From NCBI GenBank assembly GCA_029245245.1, contig JAQWPT010000005.1, forward strand, positions 62,001 through 126,000: a DNA stretch of 64,000 nt, written 5' to 3'. Shown here piece by piece: positions 33,701-41,159 of the stretch (position 1 is the first letter of the stretch; each line of letters starts with the position of its first letter). The position numbers and the translations under genes are program-made. The notes under the pieces are model-generated. The model had not been told where the DNA came from and did no database searches. It saw nothing but the letters and a program-made list of their open reading frames with translations. Origin of the DNA: Phycisphaerales bacterium. Lineage in GTDB: Bacteria > Planctomycetota > Phycisphaerae > Phycisphaerales > SM1A02.

Positions 33701-34138
33701 GAAGTCACCGTTGGACATGTCGCCAATGGAGGCATAGAGGCGGCCGACGTTCATGATGCTGCCGCTCTTGAATGCGATGCCGTTTCGATTGACAAGGTAG
33801 ATGTGACCGGCGGCACCCATGAGGCCCCGGAAGGTCGAGGGCTTGTTCCCGGTGACGCGGTTGAGAACTCTCCAGTTGGAGGCCATGTTCAGGAAGTTGA
33901 CCTGCTCACCGCTGCCGATGCTGAACTTGTTCCAATCGATGATGACGTTCGGTTGATGAACGTCGATGGTCATGTTCGAGCCGTAGTGGATCGTGGCGGC
34001 CGTTGGGTCCACGGTGCCACCGGAGGGGTTTGCTCCAGCCGTCGTGGCGAGCATCCCCAGGGTCAACGTGCAGCAGAACGTGATCTGCTTCAACGGAGAA
34101 ACAGCGTGGTGATACGTGCGATTTGCCAGGCTCTTCAT
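30800..34138 (-). CDS. TpsA-type exoprotein with filamentous-haemagglutinin N-terminal domain
   Basis: 1112 residues. After a long signal peptide (KQITFCCTLTLGMLATTAGA) comes the TPS secretion domain: TIHYGSNMTIDVHQPNVIID, then FNKFSIGS-like WNKFSIGSGEQVNFLN, LNRVTGNKPSTFRGLM and IYLVNRNGIAFKSGS. These mark export by two-partner secretion. The middle has imperfect beta-helix repeats full of Gly, Asn and Asp. A Pro-Gly/Pro-Thr tract (encoded near 31468-31570) precedes a ~150-residue C-terminal helical domain. ATG 34138 follows AAGGGA. The TpsB transporter gene is directly upstream in the same direction. Likely a surface adhesin or matrix fibre (inference). Confidence 0.88.
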   Translation of the reverse strand: MKSLANRTYHHAVSPLKQITFCCTLTLGMLATTAGANPSGGTVDPTAATIHYGSNMTIDVHQPNVIIDWNKFSIGSGEQVNFLNMASNWRVLNRVTGNKPSTFRGLMGAAGHIYLVNRNGIAFKSGSIMNVGRLYASIGDMSNGDFMAGTDRFTNLSSSKRIEISSGAAWNAQELHFVGGRKSRAILVKSGAAVEAPLITMSTGNDEVLISRLGDHVHLKIDGQDLDPSNPTQGTVTPRTLGSSSIKNRGSISTGGASNGQILLGAGDLHGIAIHNTFGSSIDADGGSLEMAATGGTVLNRRGSQVRADTSNGVAGSITIGSDVVVSNGLISANEDEFGASEAGSIDINAVRNAFFGRHSQLSVDSMHGNAGTISVDTSDGTTYFHSNSTVDAIASTLFGDQGGEVDISGNKVFYRATTKLGGPVADGELSVTARNSDLSAQFAITGYSLSDTEADDLSLGSFSDMLDSPVNCQSQVGTQILDPLDGDLVLESTTGSVRIRDSFALNGGARRHDATLLAGEDVNFEAAITGLQDLDAEAGLGGTGSVNIHTSLMDINGDAIFTAPDAINLDPTWPMINVWTNGSQTYNGEVVIDGATAQLISWVDGDININGSLTLDNSPYTLMRTVDGDINVMGDIDTTSAGVGKLAVHSGANIYIDGDIGGVNPLDSIELTSAQRHVVVLNGNTVHAVNDIFLNDYHGDLTMIANIVGLSSNMEVVSDNGSIVLGQNQKFSQLGDLTLRALNGQITINDISTLGNMLVDAPVITILLREAIEILDDRGIILPSFVVNFVAGGKIDFTSTPDLVGTGGLPWFASVDTSPSESSTLKDFVWWQQSPLDNAMFYWGSKVLILQATQQPGPGPGPGPGPGPGPGPTPGPTPGPTPGPTPGPTPIPVNPSDASLIIAEGSQVGATEGGATIVDELDIEGPIVLVNLQDLGIDVEVPTSSATELRGSLSRSHVLSDFTINAVNVNPGNGNIRIKQARLSRKIVEQALIRYQGVLTKQPGDAIAILEENQTASLSNSIQNAWTKYSDSTGNDGSGSGFRTWLDSGAGDAKARDYVNGLGDVYQDLEASGLNPTEMDYARTTTMQRILKSGSTQSNMTAAELSAALGS
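31468..31570 (-). repeat. Tandem repeat encoding Pro-Gly / Pro-Thr-Pro-Gly tract of TpsA
   Basis: Units of CCAGGT (about nine, encoding PGPG) pass into 12-base units reading GGAGTCGGTCCA-like (encoding TPGP). The tract is a flexible spacer in the protein. Short identical units make copy-number change likely, and all units keep the frame. Confidence 0.75.
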
Positions 34139-34360
34139 GAGGTGTCCCTTCCCGTTGTTGGCAGAGTGGATCCGGCCCATTTGCCCCCTTGGATCCTGCA
34201 CTCGCCGACGTTTCAAGATACCACGCAGGCGGCGAAAGGGCCTTGGAATTGATGTGATTTCACGTCTGATAACGAGGCCAGCCCGCAAAGGTGGACTTGA
34301 AATCGCCAATTCATTTTGGGATTGGTTCTGACGGAAGAGGCTGTTCAGCCGTGATCCCGG

Positions 34361-36289
34361 TCAGAAGGTGAACGTGCCGCTGACGTAGAGTCGCTCGTCA
34401 CCGACTTCGACACCAGCTGCTGGAAGATCCTGCAGTGGGAATCCCCAGTCGAGACGGAATCGGAAGTTCGTCCGGAAGAGGAACTCGAGCCCGACGCCGG
34501 CGCCCATGAGGGTGTCGTCGTTCTCGTAGAAGAGCGGGTCCGACTGCATGAGCAGTCCGTAATCAAAGAATGCGCAGAGCATGAGATCCCAGTCGGTGCG
34601 ACCGTACACGTGCTGCGGTGCGGCGCGGAACTGTCCGCCGAAGAGTTCCATCGGCTCGGGATTGACCGCGAAGGCGCGGGGAATGTGGTACCGGTATTCA
34701 ACCTTGGCGAGGATGGAAGAGTCGCCGGCGGCGACGGATTGCGGGTACCCACGAACGGAGTACATGCCGCCAAGTACCTGCTGGAACTGGGGGAGCAGGC
34801 GACTGCCGAAGGAATACTGTCCGCCGAAGTACAGCATGATCTCATGTGCGAGTGTCGATGTGGCGGGAGTGTTGGGATCGGCGAATCCTTCCGGATTCAG
34901 CAGTGGTTCCAGGAAGAACCACTGGACGGCGCTCCAATTCATTCTTGCCCAGCGGTCGGCGGTATCGGGTCGACTGCCCAGTTCGAAGAGCGTCTGCTGG
35001 TCATGGCCCAGCAGGTTGAACTCAAGACCGAGGGAACCACTGAAATTCGACCAGTCGGCAAGGTGGTCGGCCTCGAGCATGACGTAGGGAACCAGGAAGT
35101 TGGCGCCCTCGTCGGTGAGCAGGAGATTGTTCGTGACCTCCAGGTGCTGCAGTCGCATGCCGCCGACGATGTCGACGAACAGCGCACCGTCCTGGACGAG
35201 ATTTCCGGTGAGGTTGCCGTCGATTGACCACGAGTTTCCCGTGAAGGCATCGTCCAGCACGCCGAACTCGTCGGCGAAGAATTCGCTCCAGTCGCCACCG
35301 ATGGACCAGCGGAGCCGGTCCGTGCCCGGCACATTGGCCGTGTATTCGGCGAAAACGGCGTTGGAGGAGCTGAAATCAGACGTGAGGTACTCCACGGAGA
35401 AGGTGTCGTCGTTCCCAGTGGCCTGGGATGTGAAGAGCCCGTACCGCTGTCGGAAGTACCCCTCCTGCTTGGTTCCGGTGTTCGAAAACTCCATGAAGAG
35501 CGCGAGCGGCTTGTTCTCCCAGACCATGAAGTCGAGTCCGACGCCGCCGGGTTGCGATGAAGCGCCCACGGAGGCCTCGACGTTTCGGCCGGGATGGCGG
35601 CTGAGATAGAGGAAGTAGTCTTCCAACTGCTTGCGCCAGAGCAGATCGCCTTCCTTGCCCTCGGTGGCGGGTCGCAGGGGTGCGTTGTCGAGGATGTGCT
35701 TGTGGGCGGGATGATTCACCCGCTCCTCGTCCGGGATGCGTTCGCCGGAGGCGAGGGTTCGGATTTCCTGGACCCGGCCGACAGCGATGTCGAAGGTCAA
35801 CGTCGTGTCCCCACCGGAACGGAGATCGGCTCCCATGGAATCGGGCTTGTCCGAGATCTGAGCTGGATCAACCGTGACGAAGACTCCCATGAGCCCGTCT
35901 CCGATGAGTTTCGCACTCATCGTCGTGGAAATGGTGGCCAGTGCAGAGGAGTAGTAGACCGCTTCACCCTGTTCATTGAGTTGCTGCAGGCTCAGAAGTT
36001 CCAACTTGAGACCGGGTCGTGGGCCAACCCATCCGTCCGGCGTGCGGGCGAGCGCGATGGGCGTGGTGAGCATGGACGCTTCCTCGGGAAGGTCCGGGTG
36101 TTCCCATCGCCAGGAAATGGTGATGTTCGAAGCCTTGTAGGGCAGCCCGTCGATGTCCGGATCGGGGCCACCATCACGTGGCGCAGTGGCTGCTGCCGGG
36201 GGATTCGAGTCCTGTGCATCTGCAAGCCCACTAAGCATGGGCCAGAGAAGGCAGGTCATGAGGCAGATCCGTCGCGTGTTGATAGTCAT
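34361..36289 (-). CDS. TpsB-type outer-membrane transporter (ShlB/FhaC family)
   Basis: 642 residues. Signal peptide (MTCLLWPMLSGLADA). Residues ~60-220 carry a POTRA-like region: WRWEHPDLPEEASML ... LEDYFLYLSRHPGRN, then VEASVGASSQPGGVGLDFMV. The rest is a 16-strand-type barrel with alternating hydrophobics, including GGMYSVRGYPQSVAAGDSS, the VRGY motif of loop L6 in Omp85 transporters. It ends LYVSGTFTF with a terminal Phe, as outer-membrane barrels do. The POTRA region is hard to delimit. It should export TpsA, encoded 222 bases downstream. ATG 36289 has a GGAG 11 bases upstream. Its presence argues for a true outer membrane here. Confidence 0.9.
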   Translation of the reverse strand: MTINTRRICLMTCLLWPMLSGLADAQDSNPPAAATAPRDGGPDPDIDGLPYKASNITISWRWEHPDLPEEASMLTTPIALARTPDGWVGPRPGLKLELLSLQQLNEQGEAVYYSSALATISTTMSAKLIGDGLMGVFVTVDPAQISDKPDSMGADLRSGGDTTLTFDIAVGRVQEIRTLASGERIPDEERVNHPAHKHILDNAPLRPATEGKEGDLLWRKQLEDYFLYLSRHPGRNVEASVGASSQPGGVGLDFMVWENKPLALFMEFSNTGTKQEGYFRQRYGLFTSQATGNDDTFSVEYLTSDFSSSNAVFAEYTANVPGTDRLRWSIGGDWSEFFADEFGVLDDAFTGNSWSIDGNLTGNLVQDGALFVDIVGGMRLQHLEVTNNLLLTDEGANFLVPYVMLEADHLADWSNFSGSLGLEFNLLGHDQQTLFELGSRPDTADRWARMNWSAVQWFFLEPLLNPEGFADPNTPATSTLAHEIMLYFGGQYSFGSRLLPQFQQVLGGMYSVRGYPQSVAAGDSSILAKVEYRYHIPRAFAVNPEPMELFGGQFRAAPQHVYGRTDWDLMLCAFFDYGLLMQSDPLFYENDDTLMGAGVGLEFLFRTNFRFRLDWGFPLQDLPAAGVEVGDERLYVSGTFTF

Positions 36290-36634
36290 CTCACCGTTGC
36301 TCCGTCGGTGGAGGAAGTCTTCCGGGGCGAAGTGAGCATGTTTGCCCCCCGAGAGATCCTGCTTGGCACACAGGTTACATCGACCAGAAGGATGAGGCGA
36401 GGCCATGCCTATCGGACCTATCACTGATGGTTGCCAGATGCCCTGGCGTGGTTCTGGAAGGATGCTGAAAGGAAATTGATCCTCCGGCATTGTCTCTTCA
36501 GAGCGTCTGGAGTGGGAAAAACCAAAAAGTCCCACGCCAGCCTGAAGTCCACCCCAAATCACGACGAAGTCCGGAAAGACCCCCAGCAAGGATGGGGCAT
36601 CGGTTTTCACAGCTTCCGCAAGAGGATACGAACC
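36290..36634. other. 345-base divergent intergenic region
   Basis: Lies between tpsB (minus) and the 78-aa lipoprotein gene (plus). It should hold promoters for both directions. I saw no protein-like frame, tRNA or strong hairpin. The second half is less GC-rich. A ribosome-binding site (AGAGGA, ~36621) ends the region. Confidence 0.4.
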
Positions 36635-36871
36635 ATGAATGCACGGATGATGACAAAAATCGCACTTGGCGGCCTCGCACTTGCGCTCCTCAACGGGTGT
36701 GCAACTCGCGATTCCCAACCTTCCCACGTGGCCCTGTCCTCCATGGAGTACGCCACGAACGTGGACCCACTCTGCCTGGCGTCCGGTGATTCGCTCGGCA
36801 TGGAACTGCACGTCTGGCACGTGGTCTCGACGGATCCCGATCCGACCTGGCTGCTGGCTGTCAGCGACTGA
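36635..36871 (+). CDS. Small lipoprotein, 78 aa
   Basis: ATG 36635 with AGAGGA at ~9 bases. Signal peptide ending in a lipobox (LLNGC, Cys22). The mature part is only ~57 residues, ending HVVSTDPDPTWLLAVSD, with no known domain. A rho-independent terminator follows directly, so it is a single-gene unit. It may be a small structural lipoprotein of the envelope (inference). Confidence 0.6.
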   Translation: MNARMMTKIALGGLALALLNGCATRDSQPSHVALSSMEYATNVDPLCLASGDSLGMELHVWHVVSTDPDPTWLLAVSD

Positions 36872-36896
36872 ACAACGAACAACTTCTTGCGGGGGT

Positions 36897-36928
36897 GAGG
36901 CGGCATGGCCAGGTGGCGATGCCGCCTC
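36897..36928 (+). terminator. Rho-independent terminator after the 78-aa lipoprotein
   Basis: Perfect 10-base-pair stem (GAGGCGGCAT with ATGCCGCCTC) around a 12-base loop, then CTCATTTTC on the plus strand. It sits between two convergent genes and may serve both, but the T-run favours the plus strand. Confidence 0.65.
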
Positions 36929-36935
36929 CTCATTT

Positions 36936-38951
36936 TCAGCGACCGCTGTAGATCGTCCGCAACTGCTCAAGGGCCTTTTTTTCTCGCCGGTTGACGGCGG
37001 TCGCCTCGAGTTGATTGATTCTGACCACGACCTGGCGATCGCCCTCGGTGCGTGCGAGCACGGGAGCAAGTCGGCGCAGATCACCGGCTGGATAGCGTGG
37101 CCGGATGGCGGCGGACATGATGCGGGCGGTTTCCGCGTCGGTGTCAGGACCGAGGGTCGGCCCCATCAGGGACCAGAGCATGTCTCGATCCCGGCTGGTC
37201 GGTTTCGCCAGCATCGTCCAGGCCAGCATGAACCCGTCGCGATCACCCCGGCGAAAGAGGGAGCCAAGGGCAGCCTCGGCACTGGCCGGGCCGGTCCCCT
37301 TGTCCTTGACGGCTCGATGCCAGAGGTCCATGGCGAGTCCATCGAGGTTGGTGAGGACCATCAGCTTGATGGCCTTGGCGAACTGTTCATCACCGGGATT
37401 TGCCAGGGCCAACTCAAGTGCATTCTGTGCGGCCTCGATCAGGTTTTCCGCACCATGTCCGTTGATCCCGGTCTCGGAGCGCCTGGAATTCGAGGGACCA
37501 CCACTGAGCATCATCGGGTCGCCGAAGAGGTTGACTCTCCAGGCGACGGAGAGGGGAGCTTCACCCTCCCACATGCGCACGGACGGTCCAAGTGGGATGT
37601 TGCTGACGATGCGTCGGGCCACCTCGTAGGCGGGGCGAAATCCACTGAGCAGAGGTTCGTGTGATGACCCGTAGACCGCATAGGCCCCGTTGCGGAGCCA
37701 TCGACCGCCAATGCTCTCGGGGTCGTCGGGGCGCTTCATCGACCAGCTGTGAATGAGGTAGAGAAAGGCGGGTCGATCGAGAATCGGCACCTCGTAGGGC
37801 GAGGCGCGGTTGGTCCCGAGGTCGAAGAAATCCGCGTTGCCTCCCGAGTTCAGGTAGATCTGATCCGCATCAAGTCCCGTTGCCACGGCATCCTGGAAGG
37901 TGGCGAGGTCGAGATTCTCATGCAGGGTGGTGGTGTACCCGTCGTGCTTGAACATGGCCTCGGTCTGAGCCATGGCATAGGCGGTGCGATCGGGTTCGTG
38001 CTCGTAGGAGTCGCCGAGCCACACGCTGGTGCGATTGAGGAAGAAGCTGCACATGGCCGCATACAGGGACGAACGTTGTCCACCGAGAATCCAACCCGTG
38101 AAGGCGAATCGGGTGCCATCGGCATGTCGCCCGAGCACATCAGTGATCGCCTTGGGGCCGTTGAGAATCTCGCGAGGAAGGTGCTCGGGCAGTTCACCGC
38201 CGATGTCGATGTCGGTGCGTGCCGACATTGATCGACAGATCGTCAGGAAATCCAGGCGATCGCCGACCGTGGCGTACGGAGTGCCGGTGCTCTTGAGCAT
38301 TGCATCGATCTGGTCCATCAGCGCCTTGGTTCGTGGTCCCGAAAGGACGTCGCCGGGGTCGCCGAGATCCCCTTCCAGGTAGAACAGGTACTGGCCGCGG
38401 GCCGCCGCCAGCACGGCGGCTGCCGGCCAGGCAGGATCCTTCAGCGAGGTGAAGACGGCTCCCAGCGGCTGGAAGGATCGCTCGTCGTACACCTCCTGGA
38501 TCGTGGTGCCGAATCCCTGTTCCAGTCTCCAGGAATTGGCGATCGCGCGATCGATCAGGGCCCGGCGTTCCTCGTGGTCGTTGGGCAGCGAACCAACGGA
38601 ACTTCGCCGGAAGACGGCAAGGGGTTCGTAGGCTCTGATGAACATGGGGGCATACACATCGTCGTCGTAGAGGATTGGCCAGCGTCCCTTGACGCTCCAG
38701 CGGGACAGCTCGTCAACAAAGGTTGCGGCATCCGGGACGAGAACGACCTGCTTGGAGATGGGGTTCAGGTTCTGCGTGATCCTGACATCCAGGGACATGC
38801 GTCGAGCCCAGTGGACATGCTCCTTGTATGACTTGGGCTGTGTATTATTGATGGTTGTCGTGGGCGACTGGCTGACCATGGCCTGCAGTGGCAGGCTCGG
38901 GACCAGAACGAGGCAGGGCAGCAGGGCAAGAAGCAGTCGTGGGTATCGCAT
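36936..38951 (-). CDS. Large secreted protein, possibly related to gingipain-type C25 peptidases
   Basis: 671 residues with an N-terminal signal (LLLALLPCLVLVPSLPLQA). The first ~500 residues look like one large alpha/beta domain: DVRITQNLNPISKQVVLVP, LFYLEGDLGDPGDVLSG, then DQIYLNSGGNADFFDLG, FLYLIHSWSMKRPDD and WLRNGAYAVYGSSHEPLL, ending VNLFGDPMMLSGGP. The order of these segments recalls the caspase-like C25 domain, where GHG and a Cys lie at the two strand ends. Here those places read NSGGN and LIHSW, so catalytic residues seem absent. The remaining C-terminal part is helical. The family link is a guess from segment order. Confidence 0.6.
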   Translation of the reverse strand: MRYPRLLLALLPCLVLVPSLPLQAMVSQSPTTTINNTQPKSYKEHVHWARRMSLDVRITQNLNPISKQVVLVPDAATFVDELSRWSVKGRWPILYDDDVYAPMFIRAYEPLAVFRRSSVGSLPNDHEERRALIDRAIANSWRLEQGFGTTIQEVYDERSFQPLGAVFTSLKDPAWPAAAVLAAARGQYLFYLEGDLGDPGDVLSGPRTKALMDQIDAMLKSTGTPYATVGDRLDFLTICRSMSARTDIDIGGELPEHLPREILNGPKAITDVLGRHADGTRFAFTGWILGGQRSSLYAAMCSFFLNRTSVWLGDSYEHEPDRTAYAMAQTEAMFKHDGYTTTLHENLDLATFQDAVATGLDADQIYLNSGGNADFFDLGTNRASPYEVPILDRPAFLYLIHSWSMKRPDDPESIGGRWLRNGAYAVYGSSHEPLLSGFRPAYEVARRIVSNIPLGPSVRMWEGEAPLSVAWRVNLFGDPMMLSGGPSNSRRSETGINGHGAENLIEAAQNALELALANPGDEQFAKAIKLMVLTNLDGLAMDLWHRAVKDKGTGPASAEAALGSLFRRGDRDGFMLAWTMLAKPTSRDRDMLWSLMGPTLGPDTDAETARIMSAAIRPRYPAGDLRRLAPVLARTEGDRQVVVRINQLEATAVNRREKKALEQLRTIYSGR

Positions 38952-39032
38952 GCATCACAGTGTAGGCCGAAGGTGGCGGAGACCGCATGAAGCCCCCTAT
39001 CCTGTCGTCAATCTTCAAAAGGCGACCATTTC

Positions 39033-39728
39033 ATGACCTGTGCGTACCGAGTCATTTCCATCGGGACCATGTCCGCCCATCCGCTGCGTGGCGAAGAGGG
39101 GATGGTCCGTACGTCCCATGCGACGACCACCCTGCTGTCGATTGATGATCGGCAGATCCTCGTGAACCCCTCGTTGCCTCCCCAGTTGCTGGAAAGCAGG
39201 CTCGATGAACGAGCGTCGCTTTCGCTGGGCGACATCACCGATGTCTTCATGACGAGTTTCTATCCCGACCATCGCCGCTCGCTGCCTGCGTTGACTGGCG
39301 CGAACTGGTACGTCTCCGAAGCGGAACGCGATGCGATGCTCGAGTTCCTCGAGAGCGAACAGGCCGGTGCCGACTCCCATGTGGACCAGGAACGGCAGTC
39401 CCTGATCGAGGCGGAGCGGGAACTGGTTGCCAACACGATCGTGGCGCCGGATCACCTTGCAGGAGGCGTCGACCTCTTCCCCTTGCCGGGTATCTCGCCC
39501 GGGTCCTGTGGTCTGCTGCTGCCCCTTCCACAGCAGACCGTGCTCATCTGTGGCGATGCCGTGCCGACCGCCGAGCATTTGGAGCAGGGGCAGATCCTCG
39601 CCAGTTGCTGGAACCGGGAACAGGCGATGGAATCGTTCAAGGAAGCAATCGAGATCGCGGACGTGCTCGTGCTCGGTCGAGACAACGCGATGCCAAACCC
39701 GATCCGGGCTCGCGGCCTGCTGGGTTGA
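39033..39728 (+). CDS. Metallo-beta-lactamase-fold protein with incomplete metal site
   Basis: 231 residues. Strand and loop order of the MBL fold: TTLLSIDDRQILVNPSLPP, then ITDVFMTSFYPDHRRSLPAL, then VDLFPLPGISPGSCGLLLPL and TVLICGDAVPTAEHLEQGQI. The HxHxDH motif reads TSFYPDH, with only Asp and the last His kept. The later Asp is present in CGDAVPT. It may bind one metal or none. ATG 39033 follows AAGGCG, and a TATCCT (38998-39003) is upstream. It shares its 3' end with the coaD gene (adjacent stops). Confidence 0.7.
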   Translation: MTCAYRVISIGTMSAHPLRGEEGMVRTSHATTTLLSIDDRQILVNPSLPPQLLESRLDERASLSLGDITDVFMTSFYPDHRRSLPALTGANWYVSEAERDAMLEFLESEQAGADSHVDQERQSLIEAERELVANTIVAPDHLAGGVDLFPLPGISPGSCGLLLPLPQQTVLICGDAVPTAEHLEQGQILASCWNREQAMESFKEAIEIADVLVLGRDNAMPNPIRARGLLG

Positions 39729-40283
39729 TCAGTCCATGTGCCCGTCGCGTGCCATTCGCCGCAGCGGTCCGTCCGGGTCCGCCTGCAGGATCCGGAGTCG
39801 TTCGATGACAAGTTCCGGAACCATGCCACCCAGCCGATCCATGTCGGCGCCGAGGCCGGCGACCTGGCGAATCAATCCGGAAGACGTGAAGGCGTAGGCT
39901 TCGCCGGTGACGAGAAACACCGTTTCCACGTCGGCGACCTGCCGGTTCGTGATGGCCAACTGGCATTCACTGGCGAGGTCGGTGACGTTCCGGATGCCTC
40001 GGACCAGTGCGGCGGCGCCCTCATTCCGGGCGAAGTCGACGGTGAGTCCCTTGTAGGCCCGAACACTCACCTCGGCCAGGTGGGGGGACCGTTCCAGGCG
40101 GGCAACCAGTTCTTCCGCCATGGCCTTGCGTTCCTCGATCTGGAACAGTGACGGTTTGTCGGGGTTGTGCCCGATGCCGAGGATGATCCGGTCAAACATT
40201 CCCCGGGCGCGATGCAGCACGTCCAGGTGGCCGTTGGTGATCGGGTCGAATGACCCGGCATAGATGGCGAGGTGTTCCTTCAC
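39729..40283 (-). CDS. coaD: Phosphopantetheine adenylyltransferase
   Basis: 184 residues. Transfers AMP from ATP to 4'-phosphopantetheine, forming dephospho-CoA. Nucleotidyltransferase motif GSFDPITNGHLDVLHRA, then LVRGIRNVTDLASECQLA and TSSGLIRQVAGLGADM, the second signature. Slightly longer than the usual ~160 residues at both ends. Start GTG 40283 (KEHLAIYAGSFDP) was chosen to begin the conserved fold. It lies eight bases after TACCCT. A frame extending to ATG 40412 exists and looks somewhat protein-like, so a longer N-terminus cannot be excluded. A cluster using ACP lies upstream. Confidence 0.93.
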   Translation of the reverse strand: MKEHLAIYAGSFDPITNGHLDVLHRARGMFDRIILGIGHNPDKPSLFQIEERKAMAEELVARLERSPHLAEVSVRAYKGLTVDFARNEGAAALVRGIRNVTDLASECQLAITNRQVADVETVFLVTGEAYAFTSSGLIRQVAGLGADMDRLGGMVPELVIERLRILQADPDGPLRRMARDGHMD

Positions 40284-40291
40284 GACCCCAC

Positions 40292-40297
40292 AGGGTA
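40292..40297 (-). promoter_or_regulatory. -10-like TACCCT of coaD
   Basis: TACCCT on the minus strand, eight bases before GTG 40283, without a ribosome-binding site. Confidence 0.35.
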
Positions 40298-40531
40298 CCG
40301 GATTCTCCAGTGGTTCCGGGGCGGTGCCGTCCCAGGCCGTCCAGACCAACCCCGGGGTGGGTGGGATTTGAGGAAAGGGTTTGGATTCGGGCCCGTCGAA
40401 TTCGACTGTCATGGTGACGCACGGGGGGGATCGCTCCCCCAGCCCCTGAATCGACCCCGGACTGGACTGCCTCCCTGGTCGGGGTCACTTCCCTTCCCAT
40501 GCCCGTTGTTCTGATGGACTTCGGGCGAACA

Positions 40532-40560
40532 CTCTCTCTTCCCTTCCTCCCTTTCTCTCT
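40532..40560 (+). repeat. 29-base pure pyrimidine tract with approximate mirror symmetry
   Basis: Only C and T for 29 bases (CTCTCTCTTCCCTTCC then TCCCTTTCTCTCT), so the other strand is pure purine. The two halves are roughly mirror images, a sequence form that can adopt triplex (H-DNA). Confidence 0.6.
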
Positions 40561-40592
40561 ATTCAGGGAAACAAGATTTCACCTTGTGCGTG

Positions 40593-40618
40593 CCGCGGCT
40601 TCCGAAAGGGAGCCGCGG
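40593..40618 (-). terminator. Putative terminator hairpin after the acyl cluster
   Basis: Perfect 8-base-pair stem (CCGCGGCT with AGCCGCGG) and a 10-base loop, directly after the stop of the last acyl-cluster gene on the minus strand. No T-run follows, so termination is less certain than for the other hairpins. Confidence 0.4.
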
Positions 40619-40621
40619 TTG

Positions 40622-41149
40622 TCATGAGGAGGAGGATTCGTCGAGGTGGTCGAGCCCTGCTTCCACGAGGAGGTCGCGGAAGTTGTCGGAGAACACGAAG
40701 TTCTCTTCCGGAAACTCGATTCCGGCCATGTTCTGATCCACATGACTGAACAGCAGGTCGATGGTGCCGAGGTCTTCCCACGAGGCGCCGTGGTCCACAG
40801 ATCGCTGCACGATCCCGGAGGTCGAAGCGCCCTTGTCGTCGATGCGGTCGAGGGTGGCATCGAAGCGGACCGTATCGCCGGCGCGGAGATCCGCTTCGAG
40901 TCGGGCCCGGGCCACCTTGGCGAGGATGACTTTTTCACGAAAGCCGTTGACGGAGCCGACGAGGATCCCAGCGGTCTGGGCCATGCCTTCGATCACCAGG
41001 GGCATCGGGAGCACGTCCATCCGGCCACCATCGTTCATCCGGGGGATGTGGGTCCGCTGGTTGTCCAGAGCGGCATCGATATCCTTGATGGCCACGAGGC
41101 GGGACTCGGGCTGAAAGTCCACGACGCGATCGATCCACATCCAACGCAT
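40622..41149 (-). CDS. Hotdog-fold dehydratase-like protein (FabZ/FabA-related)
   Basis: 175 residues. Hotdog core: WIDRVVDFQPESRLVAIKDI at the start and PMPLVIEGMAQTAGILVG, the central helix motif (MPxxLxIExMAQxAG). Then DTVRFDATLDRIDDKGAST. The catalytic HFP segment of FabZ is replaced by HIPRMNDGGRMDVLP, so the active His is not obvious. It may be a non-dehydrating or altered thioester-binding subunit. ATG 41149 follows GAGG. It comes 10 bases after the ACP gene, so it is in the same operon. Confidence 0.75.
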   Translation of the reverse strand: MRWMWIDRVVDFQPESRLVAIKDIDAALDNQRTHIPRMNDGGRMDVLPMPLVIEGMAQTAGILVGSVNGFREKVILAKVARARLEADLRAGDTVRFDATLDRIDDKGASTSGIVQRSVDHGASWEDLGTIDLLFSHVDQNMAGIEFPEENFVFSDNFRDLLVEAGLDHLDESSSS

Positions 41150-41159
41150 GGTGCCTCGG

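Larger units (their letters stand above)
40284..40621. other. 338-base intergenic region with hairpins and a pyrimidine tract
   Basis: Between the acyl cluster (minus, ends 40622) and coaD. It contains a C/G hairpin (40423-40440), a 7-base-pair stem with a 20-base loop (GACCCCG 40453-40459 with CGGGGTC 40480-40486), the pyrimidine tract at 40532-40560 and a terminator-like hairpin at 40593-40618. The part 40284-40412 is open on the minus strand in frame with coaD. Confidence 0.4.
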
